The notes under the pieces are model-generated. The model saw only the letters and a list, made by a program, of their open reading frames with translations, was not told where the DNA came from and searched no databases. The position numbers and the translations under genes were made by a program. 53,064 nucleotides of DNA, taken from DATKZH01 sp964505295. Lineage in GTDB: Bacteria > Planctomycetota > Planctomycetia > Pirellulales > Thermoguttaceae. Positions 1 through 11,800 of the stretch are shown here, piece after piece; the first letter of the stretch is position 1; every line of letters begins with the position of its first letter. The stretch spans positions 1 to 53,064 of the forward strand of contig CAZDHR010000002.1 of assembly GCA_964505295.1 (NCBI GenBank), in the 5' to 3' direction.

Positions 1-466
1 CCTCTTTTCCATTTTCCCTCTTCTTACATCTACTTCAGATGGCTGAGCAGATACGGAAATAATAAGTTGACCAAATTGGGTGACACGCCCTGAGAAACGA
101 AGGGGGGCTGAGTTCGCAAAGCACGCCCTTCGCCCCGTTTCACTTCATCCTACCGCAGCGGGCACCGCTTTGGAACGTCTGGTCCCTTGCAGGTGGACCG
201 GTGCCGGCGAACGTGCAAGCACGTGCCGGCTCGTGGGGACTGCGTTGAGGCGATCATGCCGCGGGGTCCGGCGCGTCGCTGCAAACTGTTGCAGCACTTG
301 ACGTTGCGTCGACACGCTTGATTTGGGTGGCGGCCCGACTGCCCGTCGGAGAGACGCGGCTTGGGACAACTGTCGGAGGCTGGGAATGAGCCGAACGGCG
401 GGTGCCTGGTGCGACGCGTATCGGGTGCCGCGTGCTCGTCCGCATCGGTCGGCAACCGCGCGCGGC
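1..466. other. Non-coding left edge, downstream of the C25 peptidase gene
   Basis: No convincing gene is present. The first ~75 bases are AT-rich compared with the rest of the window, and the remainder is GC-rich with only short overlapping open frames of arginine/serine-rich composition. A small perfect stem-loop lies at 203-230 (inner arms ACGTGC/GCACGT at 211-216 and 219-224). It could help end the minus-strand transcript of the peptidase gene, but no T-tract follows it. Confidence 0.6.
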
Positions 467-3400
467 TCAGAGCTCGGTCCACGGGCCTTGGGTCTGGAGC
501 ACGAAGTCGATCGATGCGACGTGCTTCGTGTCGGTCCCACCTTGCGATGAGGTCGCCGATACCCGAGCGAAGTCATACGCCCAGACGCTCAGGTCGGCGT
601 TGAACAGAGCGGCCGTACTGCCGGAAGCCTCCAGGTGGTCGTCGCCCGCCGAGTCGTACAGGTAGGCTCGGTCATATCCGCCTGCACCGGCGTAGGCCTC
701 GACACTCTCGAACGAGACGGCGCGGTGATAGAATCCGTAGCCCCAGATCTTGGCGTAGTCGGGCGTGGCCACGAATCGATCGTCACCGGCCGAGTCGTAC
801 AGATTGACCGTGTCGTTGCCGCCGGCCGTCGCGTAGGCCTCGACGTAGCGGAACCCCACGGCGCGATTGGAGAACCCGGTGCCATACAGCTTGCCGTCGT
901 CGGGCGTGCCCACGAACACGTCGTCGCCCGAGGAGTCGTACAATTTGGCCAGGTCGGTGCCGCCGGCCGTCGCGTAAGCATGGACGTAGCGAAACGCGAC
1001 GGCGAGATGGTAGAACTCGCTGCCGTAGATCTTGGCGTAGTCGGGCGTAGCCACAAATCGATCGTCGCCGGGCGAGTCGTACAGCCTGGCCTCATCGTTG
1101 CCGCCGGCCGTCGCGTAGGCAAGCACATAGCGGAACGCCACGGCCCGATTGTAGAACCCGTCGCCCGAGAGCGCGGCGTCATCGGGCGTGCCCGTGAAGA
1201 GGTCGTCGCCGGCCGAGTCGTACAGCCGGGCCAGGTCGCTGCCGTCCCCGGTTGCGTAGGCGTGGACCTGATCGAATGACACGGCGCGATTGAAGAACGC
1301 GTAGCCGTAGAGCTTGGCCTCGTCGGGCCAGGCCCTGAATTGGTCGTTGCCGGTCGAGTCAGACAGTGTGGCCACATCGCTGCCGCCGGCCGTCGCGTAG
1401 GCGTGGACCCAGCGGAATCCCACGGCCCGGTTGAAGAACCCGTCGCCGTAGAGCTTGGCCTCGTCGGGCGTGGCCACGAAGTCGTCGTCGCCGGCCGAGT
1501 CGTACAGGGCGACGACGTCGTTGCCGCCGGCCGTCGCGTAGGCATGCACCTGGGCAAACGACACGACGCGGTTGAAGAAGCCGTCGCCGTAGAGCTTGGC
1601 GTACTCGGGCGCGGCCATGAAGGAGTCGTTTCCGGCCGAATCGTACAACTCGGCGACGTCGGTGCCGCCTTCTCTGGAAAAAGCATGCACCTGGCCGAAA
1701 GCGTAAAGTTGGTTGTCGAACCCATCGCCGTAGAGTCGGGCGTGCGTCGTGGTCGCGACGAAGGTGTCGTCGCCGGCCGAGTCGTAGAAACACCCGACGT
1801 CGTCTCCCCCCTGTCCCATGACGGTGACGTCGGCCGTGTTGGCCACCGCGACCTCATACCCGGGACCGCTCAGGGTGGCCCGGGACGGGTGCAACACGGC
1901 GGTATCCGCGCCGGCGGAGCCCAGGAGGACGGCCGCATCGTCGCCCGCCCCGCCGTCGAACTCGAAAGAGCTGACCGCCGAGACCTGGAACTCGTAGTGG
2001 ACGCCGTTGATGGTCACCTGGTGCCACTCGCCGGCCGCGAATTCGAGGCGGTCGTCGCCGTCGGTGCCGTAGACGGACACGCCGGCGCCGTCGTAATGGA
2101 CCAGGTTGGCCAGGCGCAGGTCCACGTCGGCGGCGTCGCCGGTGACGCTCAAGTAGAACGTCTGGCCGGCGTCGACGTCCCAGTCGATCCGCTCGCCGCC
2201 GTCGCTCACGGTCGACGCGGCCAACTCGTTGCGGTCTGCGTCGTAGAGCCGGACCTCCAGGCTCGCGGCCTCTTGGAAGAGGGCTTCGATCGTCAAGTAG
2301 CCCTGCCGGGCCGTCTGGCAACTATACCAGTGCTCGGCGCCGGCCAGGTTCAGGTCGGCGATCTGGAGGAAATCGACCTCGCCCAACTCGGTGGCGGGCG
2401 TCGCTTCGCTGGCCAGGAAATCGACGCCCTGGACCGTCTCGCCCTGCTGGACGCTGACGACTTGGACGCCGTCGACCGGGTTGGTGTGCTCCCAACCGGA
2501 CGACAACGCGTGGCGAACGCGGTAGGTGCCCTCGGGCAAGTCGGTGAACACGAACGTGCCGTCGGCGCCGGTTTGCGTGTACGGCTCGTCAAACGCGATC
2601 TCCAGCGACCAGGCGTTCAAGGTGCCGGTGTCGGCGGTCATCGTGTCGGTGATCTCGAGCGTCCACGTGCCCGTGGCGAGCTCGCCGTCGAACCTCGACA
2701 ACCGGCCTTCCGGGCGGAAGGTTCCCGAGAAGGGAGCGGCGGCATCGGCAATCGAGGTGCCGGCTTCGTCGTCGAGCGTCGTGTCGGTGAAGTTATCGCC
2801 CCAGCTCCCCACGTTGGTGAACAGCTCGACTTTGGTCCCCGAGGGGCTGACGAGGTAGACTTTCAGGTCGCCGTCGTAAGTGTGCGTGATGTCGAGGGTT
2901 ACGTTGACGTCGGCGACCCGGGCCCCGCTGGCGATTAGCAGCGAGGAGGTCACGGTCGTGTTGTCCACGACGTCGACCGGCACGTCGTTCGACGCCACGG
3001 TGATCGTGCCGACGTCGAGCACGCCGTTATCGTTGAGATCGAGGAACACGGTCTCGCCGACGAGGACGGCCTCGCCCGGTTGTTGCTGGCCGTCGCCGTT
3101 GACGTCCTCCACGAGGACGCCTTCGATCTCGCCGTTGGTGACGGCGTCTTCTCCGATCTGAAGCGGGGTCTCGGGGTCGCCGAACAGGTTGGTTTCGAAG
3201 TGAATCCAGCGATACACCCCCGTGGAGCCGACGCGAAACAGACTGTCGTCCTTCGAGTCCTGATTGGCCTCGCCGAGGTGGGTCAACCCCTCGTTGAACG
3301 CGGCGTCCCAGAACTCCAGGGCGTAGTGGTGGCTTGCGCCGGGCGTGTCGCCGGGCACGTACCAGCCGTATCGCGAGTTCATCACCACGCCGAAGGCACC

Positions 3401-5119
3401 GTACTCGGCGACCACGTGCTGCTCCGCGATCGACCGATCGTGCGTATCGAACGACCCGGACATGCATCCCTGCGAATACATGAAGTAGGGATCCGTATTC
3501 GTCAGGCTGGCGACGGTCGAGTTCACGAGTCGCGCGTTGTACGTTTCGTTGGCGTGGCCCAGGTGGTTCACCAGGTGGGGACTGTCCTGCAAATCGCCGG
3601 CGAATTGCGAGCCGCTCCATCCGCCGTCCGAATCGTACCGCTCGATGACGGTCCAGTCCTCGGGAATGCACTGATCCGCAATGGGGATGCCAGAGTAGCT
3701 GCCCCACGTCGAGTCGTCGAGCTGCTCTCCCAACCAGACGGCCGTGGTGGCGTTGGCGTGGCCCGTGGTCTCGTACTGGATCGTCTTGGAGACGAAGTTG
3801 GCCGCCTCGGTCACGTTGCTTGTCGGGGCCCGACCGACGTAAACCTCCGCCGTCAGATCCACGTCGCCGCCGCCGGTCCCGTCGTTCGACTCGCCCCAGA
3901 GCCCGTCGCCGTCGCCGTTCCAAGTGCCTTCGAGGCAGGCGTAGTACATGTCCGTGGGCAGGCTGTACTCCACGGTGGAGCCGACGCTGGCGTAGACGCC
4001 TCGGTACGGAATCACCTCCGAATCGCCGCCGAGCAACACCCACTGAGTACCCCAGTTGGCGTAGGCGTCGGCGATGAAGTTGCGAATTCTGTCGGCGCCG
4101 TCGCCGGTCTCCGTGCCCGAGTAGTTGGCGTAGATGTACTCCGTCGTGACGATCGTGGCCGAGATTCCGCGACTGATTTTCTGGCTTGCCAGGGGCTGGA
4201 AGCTGTCTTCCAGCGCGCTGCTGGTGACGATCACGTACTCGTACTGGCCGGCCGCGGGGAGCATCGTCGAGGCGTCTTCGGAAGTCGACGCCGCCGTGGT
4301 GTAGAGGCTGATCGCCTCGGGATTGTCGACCAGCTCGATCACGCGCTCCCGGTCCGGCTCGGAGTCGCGGGGCGAAACGGCCTCGTCGGCCTCGACGGCG
4401 GCGGTCACCACCACGGAGACCTCGGAGTGGTAGATCAGAACGTCGGCGGCCGCGTCGTACTCGACGGGAAAGACCGTCAGCGTGGCCAGGTCGTAGCCGC
4501 AGAGGGTGTGGTTCGAGTATTCGACGGCTTCTTGCTGGCCGAATGAGGAAGAGACGAAGGCCACCGACTCGACGGCAAGGTCGCTCGTGCTGCTAAGAGG
4601 CACGGCCACGGGAGTTGCCAGCAACTGCACGCCCTCGGCGATGACGACGCCGGCGTCGAGGTACTGCGCGTCGATCGACGTGACTGCCATGCCTTGGGGC
4701 AGAAGGATCATCGACTCGCGGACCGGCATCAGGGGATCGCCCGTCGAGACCCAAGTCTCCTCGCCTTCCAGACTGACGATCGCGCCGCCGTCGATCTCTT
4801 CCACCGTGGGCACGCCGTCGAAGACGAATTCGAATATCGCGGTCTGGCCGTTGCCGTCTCCGCTGAACACGCCGCAGGCACCGCACGCCAACCAAGCGTC
4901 CTGGCTCGCGTCCACCGGCTGTTCAATCGCCGATGCGACGGACAGCAGGAATCGCTGCTCCAGCGGCTCGAATCGGCAGCGGCGACCGCCGCGCATCGAA
5001 GACCGGGCTCGCCCGGTCGACGGGAGCCCCGATGTTCGTCGGGGTGATTCGTTCGGATTGGCTTTAAGACGACGGGTCGTTGGGGCTACCGTGGTGCGGC
5101 TTCGACGTTGTCGGCGCAT
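467..5119 (-). CDS. LEPR-XLL secreted C25 (gingipain-like) cysteine peptidase with C-terminal 47-aa repeats
   Basis: A large exported cysteine peptidase of about 1550 residues. I chose ATG 5119 because GAGG lies 6 nt upstream of it; ATG 5137 in the same frame adds six residues and has no Shine-Dalgarno. Residues below count from 5119. The R-rich N-terminus leads to the planctomycete LEPR-XLL motif EPLEQRFLLS (51-60). The peptidase domain covers roughly 270-640, with the clan CD dyad in LGHAN (H522) and SQGCMSGS (C552), spaced 30 apart much as in gingipains. Next comes an SdrD_B-like domain (~657-905) interrupted by a convertase P-like beta-sandwich (~713-843), then a PPC-like domain (~907-1010), and then nine tandem 47-residue repeats of the type YDSAGDDxFxATPDxAKLYGDGF. 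Substrate and cell location are not visible; export and surface attachment are inferred from the LEPR-XLL motif. It is transcribed in the same direction as the giant gene upstream, which shares its C-terminal repeats. Confidence 0.9.
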   Translation of the reverse strand: MRRQRRSRTTVAPTTRRLKANPNESPRRTSGLPSTGRARSSMRGGRRCRFEPLEQRFLLSVASAIEQPVDASQDAWLACGACGVFSGDGNGQTAIFEFVFDGVPTVEEIDGGAIVSLEGEETWVSTGDPLMPVRESMILLPQGMAVTSIDAQYLDAGVVIAEGVQLLATPVAVPLSSTSDLAVESVAFVSSSFGQQEAVEYSNHTLCGYDLATLTVFPVEYDAAADVLIYHSEVSVVVTAAVEADEAVSPRDSEPDRERVIELVDNPEAISLYTTAASTSEDASTMLPAAGQYEYVIVTSSALEDSFQPLASQKISRGISATIVTTEYIYANYSGTETGDGADRIRNFIADAYANWGTQWVLLGGDSEVIPYRGVYASVGSTVEYSLPTDMYYACLEGTWNGDGDGLWGESNDGTGGGDVDLTAEVYVGRAPTSNVTEAANFVSKTIQYETTGHANATTAVWLGEQLDDSTWGSYSGIPIADQCIPEDWTVIERYDSDGGWSGSQFAGDLQDSPHLVNHLGHANETYNARLVNSTVASLTNTDPYFMYSQGCMSGSFDTHDRSIAEQHVVAEYGAFGVVMNSRYGWYVPGDTPGASHHYALEFWDAAFNEGLTHLGEANQDSKDDSLFRVGSTGVYRWIHFETNLFGDPETPLQIGEDAVTNGEIEGVLVEDVNGDGQQQPGEAVLVGETVFLDLNDNGVLDVGTITVASNDVPVDVVDNTTVTSSLLIASGARVADVNVTLDITHTYDGDLKVYLVSPSGTKVELFTNVGSWGDNFTDTTLDDEAGTSIADAAAPFSGTFRPEGRLSRFDGELATGTWTLEITDTMTADTGTLNAWSLEIAFDEPYTQTGADGTFVFTDLPEGTYRVRHALSSGWEHTNPVDGVQVVSVQQGETVQGVDFLASEATPATELGEVDFLQIADLNLAGAEHWYSCQTARQGYLTIEALFQEAASLEVRLYDADRNELAASTVSDGGERIDWDVDAGQTFYLSVTGDAADVDLRLANLVHYDGAGVSVYGTDGDDRLEFAAGEWHQVTINGVHYEFQVSAVSSFEFDGGAGDDAAVLLGSAGADTAVLHPSRATLSGPGYEVAVANTADVTVMGQGGDDVGCFYDSAGDDTFVATTTHARLYGDGFDNQLYAFGQVHAFSREGGTDVAELYDSAGNDSFMAAPEYAKLYGDGFFNRVVSFAQVHAYATAGGNDVVALYDSAGDDDFVATPDEAKLYGDGFFNRAVGFRWVHAYATAGGSDVATLSDSTGNDQFRAWPDEAKLYGYAFFNRAVSFDQVHAYATGDGSDLARLYDSAGDDLFTGTPDDAALSGDGFYNRAVAFRYVLAYATAGGNDEARLYDSPGDDRFVATPDYAKIYGSEFYHLAVAFRYVHAYATAGGTDLAKLYDSSGDDVFVGTPDDGKLYGTGFSNRAVGFRYVEAYATAGGNDTVNLYDSAGDDRFVATPDYAKIWGYGFYHRAVSFESVEAYAGAGGYDRAYLYDSAGDDHLEASGSTAALFNADLSVWAYDFARVSATSSQGGTDTKHVASIDFVLQTQGPWTEL
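521..1789 (-). repeat. Nine in-frame tandem 141-bp repeats (47 aa each)
   Basis: The 3' end of the C25 peptidase gene consists of nine consecutive units of exactly 47 codons, ending 17 codons before the stop. Key conserved residues are L/FYDSxGxD at the unit start, AKLYGDGF in the middle and VHAYATAGGxD at the end. The ninth unit is degenerate. The repeated DNA is diverged enough that it is a protein repeat rather than a recent DNA expansion. A closely related 48-residue repeat ends the neighbouring giant protein. Confidence 0.9.
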
Positions 5120-5868
5120 GGTAAACCTCGGGTGCATATCTCATGGTGCGTAGAATCATCGAGTCGTCGGACTGGGCAGAGACCGGCGATGCGCGCGCGG
5201 ACTTGGAACGGACGGTCTACCGACGGCTGCACGGGTGGTGAACCGAGGGCGGCCGACGGGAGCCCGGTTTTTCGGGCATTCGCGTTTGACGCACCGACAA
5301 TCAACAATGGAGCAGACTTCAATAGATGCAGACGATGCAAACTGCCTTCCCTCACGCGAGACGGGAAGCGCGTTGAGCGACGCCCAGACGAGAACCGGAG
5401 AAGTGACGGATGGGGAGAAGAGAGACGGAGTCCTCCGCCTTCAAAAGGACTATAGGTCGATTTGCCCGTGGCGTCCGAGCCCCTTTAGGGAATCCCCGGG
5501 AAACCTCCGAGGAATCCCTGTCTCACTGGGGAAGAGGCGGACTTTGCCGACTTTGCCGGGCACTCGCGACGGCCGGAGAGGATGGGGTCGCGGCAAAGTG
5601 GCGTTGCACCAAGGCAACCAAGTTGCCGAAACACGACGGGAGCCGAATCGGGAGGGTGCTGTCCGGAAGGGGACGGCGACGCCCCGGAAGTTCAATCCGG
5701 GCGCGTTTGGCAAAGACCCGCGCAAGCGCGTATGCACCGCCGGGGACGAAAAGTTGCCGCCTACCGGGAAGGAGAGTCCTTGCGGACGGCCGCTAAGCGA
5801 GGTTCCTCGCCCCGGCGTTCGGCGGCCAAGACGCGGATGTTCGCCGCGGCAGGGCGAGTCGCAACCTA
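5120..5868. other. Non-coding gap between the giant gene and the C25 peptidase gene
   Basis: About 750 bases without a credible gene on either strand; the open frames here are arginine/glycine/proline-rich and lack recognisable domains. It must carry the end of the giant transcript and the promoter and leader of the C25 gene, unless the two are co-transcribed. Small perfect stem-loops are at 5613-5627 (GGCAAC/GTTGCC, loop CAA) and 5797-5810 (GCGAGG/CCTCGC). Neither has a T-tract. A lone TATAGT near 5450 on the minus strand has no fitting -35 box. I see no known riboswitch. Confidence 0.55.
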
Positions 5869-8800
5869 TCAGTAGTCCCGGTTCATGTTCAGGATGAAAT
5901 CGACGGCGTCCGGATCCGGGTCGACGTCCTCGGTGTCGCCCAGATTGCTCCGGTCGGCGTCCACCTCCTCGAAGTCCGACACGGCGAAGTAACAGCCGAG
6001 CACCTCGTTGGACAGGCGGGCCCAGTTGTCCGCGGCCTCGAAGTGGTCGGGAGAGGTCTCGATGATCGAGTCGTGCAGGTAAGCGTGGTCATACCCGCCG
6101 GGCGTGGGCTCGGCGTCGGCGTGGCCGATCACTCGGTCGAAGTACCTTGCCCGGTTGAAGAACCCGTCGCCATAGAGCCTCGCCTGGTGGGAGTCGGCCA
6201 AAGCCTCGAACACGTCGTCGCCCGGCGAGTCGTAGAGGTGGGCCAGGTCGCCATTGCCCTGCGTGGCGTAGGCGTACACGGCATCGAACGACTTCACCCG
6301 GTTGAAGAACCCGTCGCCATAGAGCTTGGCTTCGTCGGGCCAGGCCTTGAAGGTGTCCGGCGAGGTCGGGTCATCGTAGAGCACGGCCGAGTCGCCGCTA
6401 CCCGCGGTCGAGAAGGCGTGCACTTCGTCGAACGACTTCGCTCGGTTGAAGAATCCCTTGCCGTAGAGCTTGGCTTCGTCAGGCCAGGCCTTGAGCGTGT
6501 CCGCTTCGGTCGGGTCGTCGTAGAGCACGGCCATGTCGCCGCTGCCGGGGGTCGAGAAGGCGTACACGGCGTCGAACGACTTCGCCCGATTGAAGTACCC
6601 GTCGCCGTACATCTTGGCCTGCTCGGGCCAAGCCTTGAACGTATCCGCTCCGTCCGGGTCGTCGTAGAGCCTGGCGATGTCGCCATCACCCGGCGTGGCA
6701 TAGGCATGCACCTCGTCGAACGACTTGGCCTGGTTGAAGAAGCCATCGCTGAACAGTTTGCCGAGGGTGGGCGTCGCCCAGAAGGTATCCTTGCTGCCGG
6801 CACGGTCGCGCAACACGCCCACGTCGCCGTTGCCCTGGGTGCCGTAAGCGAGCACCTGCCCGAAGGAGTAAACGCGGTTGGTGAATCCCTCGCCGCTGAG
6901 CTTGGCAAACTCGGGCGTGGCCAGGAAGGTATCGCGTCCCAGGGGATCGTCCCGGAGAATCGCGATGTCCTTTCCGCCACCGCCATCCGCCGTGACGAAC
7001 TCCGCTCCGGCGATTGCTACCACGAAGCCGGGGCCGAAGAACGCACCGTAGTCGGACCTCAGGTTGGCCGTCTCGTCGGCACTGGTGCCTTGGAAGACGA
7101 CTGCGTCGATGCCCTCCCCGGCGTTGAAGCTCACGTAGTCTACGTCCGCTGCGGCGAAGCTGTAGGTCTCGCCGTTGATGAAGGCGGTATAGGCTTCGCC
7201 CTCAAGGCCGCCGGTGAAACGGAACACGTCGGTCCCCTCGGTGCCCACGATGATCACCCTCCGGCCGTCCTGCGTGACGCTACCCGGTTCCCAATTGACG
7301 GTCGGGACCTCGATTCGATAGTCTTCCACCTCGCCGTCCGGGGCGGTGCCGGTGTACGGCACGTCTTGCCATGTGTTCTCGTCGTACAGCCGCACGACGC
7401 TGTCATCCTCCCAGGTCCACTGCCACGTGCTGAAGCGGAATCGGGCGTAGGTGTCTCCGGGCATTGCATCGGCCGGGACATCGAAGGTGACGTAGTTTGT
7501 GACGCTGGGGCCCGGGGCGAGCTGCACGGCGTAGCCCGTGCCGTTCGGCCCCTGCATATCCAAGTGTTCCCCGGGATCGTCCCAGTCTCCGTCCCGGTTA
7601 AAATCGATCCAGGCACTGAGCCATGCCCCCTCGGTGGTGACGTTGTCGGTAGTGACAACCTGCAACGTGAGGGGCATGCCGGGCGTGATGCCCTCCAGCC
7701 CGAACACGCCGTTCTCGTCGTCGTGGTCAGGGTCCGGGTCGGCGTCGTCCCCGGTCGCGGCTTCGCTGGGAATCCCGTCGTCCTCGACGTCCAGGCTCGA
7801 GCCGTCCGGAGCTTCCGCACCCAGGTACAGCTCCTTGTTTTGCAGATGACGGGCGCCGTTGTCGGCCAGCAAGGTCGGATAAGGCGCCGGCGCGTCGCCG
7901 AAGTCCATGTCGCCGTCGTCGTTGAGGATTGCGATCACCGCCTCGGTCTCGTCGACGGCCACGCTCTGCGTGCCGGGAGTCACCACGACAACCTGCGCCT
8001 CGGCACTGAGAACCTCCAAGAGGAAGGTCTCATCCAGTTCGACGTCCGTATCGCCGTTGATCTCCAAAGTGACCGTGAAGGTCAGCGCGGGCTCGGCCTT
8101 GGTGGCGACGAGGATCTCGAAGTCCTCGCCGTCGTGGTACCTCCAAGCCATCATTTCTTCGGAGATCTGCGGATACCAGTCGAACGCGTCGTTGTCCGAC
8201 AGGTTGATCGGGATCCGGTCGGCGCCGAACTCGTAGTAGTAGACCTCCCAATCCGTGCCGTCCCAGGTGTGCCAGACCGCGTAGTTGCCGGCCACCCGAG
8301 GATGCTCGTCGCTCAACGAGCTGTTGGAGATGTTCACGGCCGCGGCGCCCGAGGCGGCGTTGGCGACGTTGCTGTAGAAGATTTCCCAGTTCGTGCCGAC
8401 TAGGCCCTGCCAGACCACGTTGTTACCGGAGATGTGCGGATCGATGTCATCCGCGGCGTCGTCGGTGAGCTGGAACGTGGCGCCGAAACCCGTGTTGGGA
8501 TCGAACGAATGGAGGAAGACCTCGTCGTCCACCCCGTCGTCGGCGACCCAGAGGATGTTGTTGCCGTCGATCGATACGGAGTGTTCCGAGAGCGTGTTGT
8601 TGGTCACCTGGGTCTTCACTCCGGAGGCGCCGGCTTCCGCCCGGAACAGATACACCTCCAGGTCGGTGCCGTCGCTGCCGTACCAGGCGACGTTCGAGCC
8701 GGAGATTCGAGGATCGTAGTCATCGAAGTTGTTGTTGGAGATGTCCTGCGGCGCGCCGGCGGCGGCGATGTCGTAGAGGAAGATGTCCTGGTCGGTGGGC

Positions 8801-11800
8801 GTGTGGCCCGTCCAGGCCACATGCGAATCAGATACCTGCGGCATCTTGTCGTCGTAGTCGTTGTCCGTCAGTCGGACGGTCGTCGACGTCGTCGTTTGAG
8901 TCGTCAGGTCCGTCACTCGGGTGCACAGATAAATCTCATAGTCCCCGGCGTTCGGGTCTACGGGGTCTTCGCCCTCTGGGATACCCGCCCAGACGACGTG
9001 GATGGTCTGCGTCGTGCCCTCGGTGAACTTGTACACGCTGGCAAGTTTGTCGTCCGTGCTGTTATTGGTGAGCCGTTCAGGCGACTCCATCGTCGTGGCG
9101 TCGTACAGGAAGATCTCCCAGGTCTCCCCGACGCCGACCGGGGACTCGTAGACGAGGCTATCGCCGGAGATCTGGTAATCGTAGTCGTTGGATCGGTCAC
9201 TCGTGATCGTCTCGGTGGTCCACTCTTCCAGAGGTTGACCGTGTGGGTCAATCGTGATCGACGAGTCGACGACAGTGTGGTAATCTGCATCGCTGGGATC
9301 GGGCGCCGTCGGCCCGACGAGATCGCCGCCTCGGGCCGCGGTGGGGTCGGTATCCGGGTTGCCGGTCTGCTGGGTTTGGTACTCGATCGTGATGGGAGCA
9401 CCGAAGGACTCCGTCACCTGGAACGTGACTTCAACCGTCGTGGTCGGATCAATGCCCGAATTCCCTTCCACCACGGTCGCGTCGGCGACCGTGACGTGCG
9501 GGACCTTGTAGTTGCCGAAGTTGACGCCCGCCAGCGCCTCGCCCGAGCTTAGCTCCACGGTGTAGTAGCCGGCCTCCCGGCTATGGGAGCCGGCGTTGGA
9601 CGTCAGCCGCGTGGTTCCGGCGTCGAACGTCACGAGGTCCCCGGTCAGCGTGACGGTTCCGCCGATCGAGCTGGCAGTGATCAGGAAGGACGCGCTCGAC
9701 ACCGAATTCACGGCCGTCCGAATCGCCCTGGCCACCGTCGTTCTCGAATCGCCGGGCGTGAACGGCACCCGCACCGCCGAGGCGTTGCTTACCACGTTGT
9801 CACTATCCAACTCGAACACGACCATGGCATCGCCGTCGCCGATGGAGAAGGTTTGCCGGTCGGTGACGTTGGCCACCTGAGAAGTGCCGACGCCCGGGAC
9901 GGCGACGTCCATGCTGCCGCCGGCCAGATAGAGGTCGTCGCTGTTGGGGGCCGTCTGGAGCCAACCCGACGGAACGACTTCGTTAACCGTGTAGGACCCG
10001 TCGAACAGTCCTGGGAATTCGTAGAACCCCGTCTCGTCGACGCCCGTCGTCAACGGGTCGTCCGCCATGGTGACCGTCGACTTGCCGTCCAATTCGATGG
10101 TCACGCCGGCCAAGCCGGGCTCGATTCCCAGCGGGAGGCCGGTGCTCGGATCGAATCGGAACGCGTACTGGACGTTCATGGCGTCCAGGTCCGCCTGGCT
10201 CGACGGACGAGCCAGGCTGTAGTAATCGGTGAAGTTGCCGCTGTCGAAGCCGATTTCGGCCCCGCCCCCGCCGAATCCCCCCGCGCCGCCGTCACTGTCA
10301 CCCGTCGTCCACGACAGATCGACCACGTTGTCGCCGTTGGCGTCGTAGTAGTGGAACGCGACGATGTCGCCGCCGAGATCGTCCTCGATATGGAGCGCGA
10401 AGCTGTTGCGTGCGTCGGTATTGCTTCCACTCGTGCGATCGTTGTAGCCGACGTTGACCCAGTCCACCTGGACGAACGGGTTACCGCGCTCGGTGGTTCC
10501 GGTGGCCAGGTGGACGCTGCCGCCGTTGTCGCGCGTGTCCACGTCGGCCCAGAACGGGGCGATCATGGGCATGTACTGCGCGAACCCGGCGACTCCGGGA
10601 GTCCTCTGGTAAGGCCCGAGGAACGTGATGTTCCCGTTGTTGTTGATGTAGAACCGGTCGTACGTCTGCCCGTAGAACTCGAAGTCGAACCCGAACGAAA
10701 TCGCGCTGGAGTAAAGGTTGTCGTTGGCCGACACGTTGTTATACGGCACGCCGTCGCTGTCGTAGCCCGACATCAGGACGCCGACGCCCGGGGAGACCGG
10801 CTCGATCACGGGAGCAACCCCGCTGGAGGCCGGCTCTTGATCCCAAACGCCGTCGCCGTCCAGGTCGTTGAACACGTAACCGCCGATCGACGCGTCGCCG
10901 ACCTCGATGTGGACTCGATAGTCCTCGACCTCGCCGGGGGCGTCGGACCCACCCGTCGGAGACTCGACTTCGGTGTCAACCGAACTGAACCGGAACCGAG
11001 CGAAGGTCGTCAAGGCGTTCAGGCTCGACGGCACGACCAGCCTTTGCGCGTCCACTTCCGGCATCGCGAGCAAGTCGGCCAGATCGTAAGTCGTCGTGAC
11101 TCCCGTCGTCCCCAAGGGCACCGCGGAGAGAATCTCTTCCCAGATCTCGTTGCCTTGGGCGTCGGTGTAGGCACTCTCGGCCCAAACGTTGTCTTGGTTG
11201 TAATCAACCCAAGCGCTTAGGTAGCCCTCGCCGGTGACCGTTACCTGCAAGCCCTCGATATGGTTGCCCACAGCGAACCGGGTCCAGGTAACGCCGTCTT
11301 CGTCGTCGCCGTACGCTGGGTCCGCGGCGAACTCATCGTTGTCGTCGCCCTCGGCGATCGCGTCCGGCTGGCCGTCGGCCTCGGGGTCGACCAAGTAACC
11401 GAGGTATATCTCTTCCGAAACCGCATGGCTGGCACCGTCGTCGGCAGCCAGCGTCACATAGGGCAGGGGCGCGTCGCCGAAATCGAGCCCACTATCATCG
11501 TTGAGGATCACGATCTCGGCTTCGTCTTGCTCGATTACGACTTCCTCGACGGCGACCGTGTTCAGGTCCACCACGTCGGCGCCGTCGATGATCAGGCTGA
11601 ACGGCTCATCGTACTCGACGTCCGTGTCGCCGAATACGACCAGCGGAATCGTGACCGTCACTTCCGGCTTGGCCCGCGTGGCCACGATCAGCCGGTACAC
11701 TTCGCCGTCCAAGGCCCGCCAAACCACCAAATCCTCACTGACGACAGGATATCGGTCTTCCAGGTCGAAATCGGCGGAAACGTTCTGTGAAGCCATCGCC

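Noticed and set aside
521..1789. Regular 141-bp repeats considered as a CRISPR or satellite array
   Set aside because: The unit is in frame, protein-level conserved, and has no short repeat/unique spacer structure.
5450..5868. Possible c-di-GMP or other riboswitch before the C25 gene
   Set aside because: No conserved core could be matched by eye; only small isolated stem-loops are present.
6043..8403. Long plus-strand frames opposite the giant gene (for example 6043-8403, 12904-16263, 20737-24813)
   Set aside because: They are rich in valine, histidine and arginine, mirror the Asp/Gly-rich codons of the giant gene, lack starts with ribosome binding sites and show no domains.
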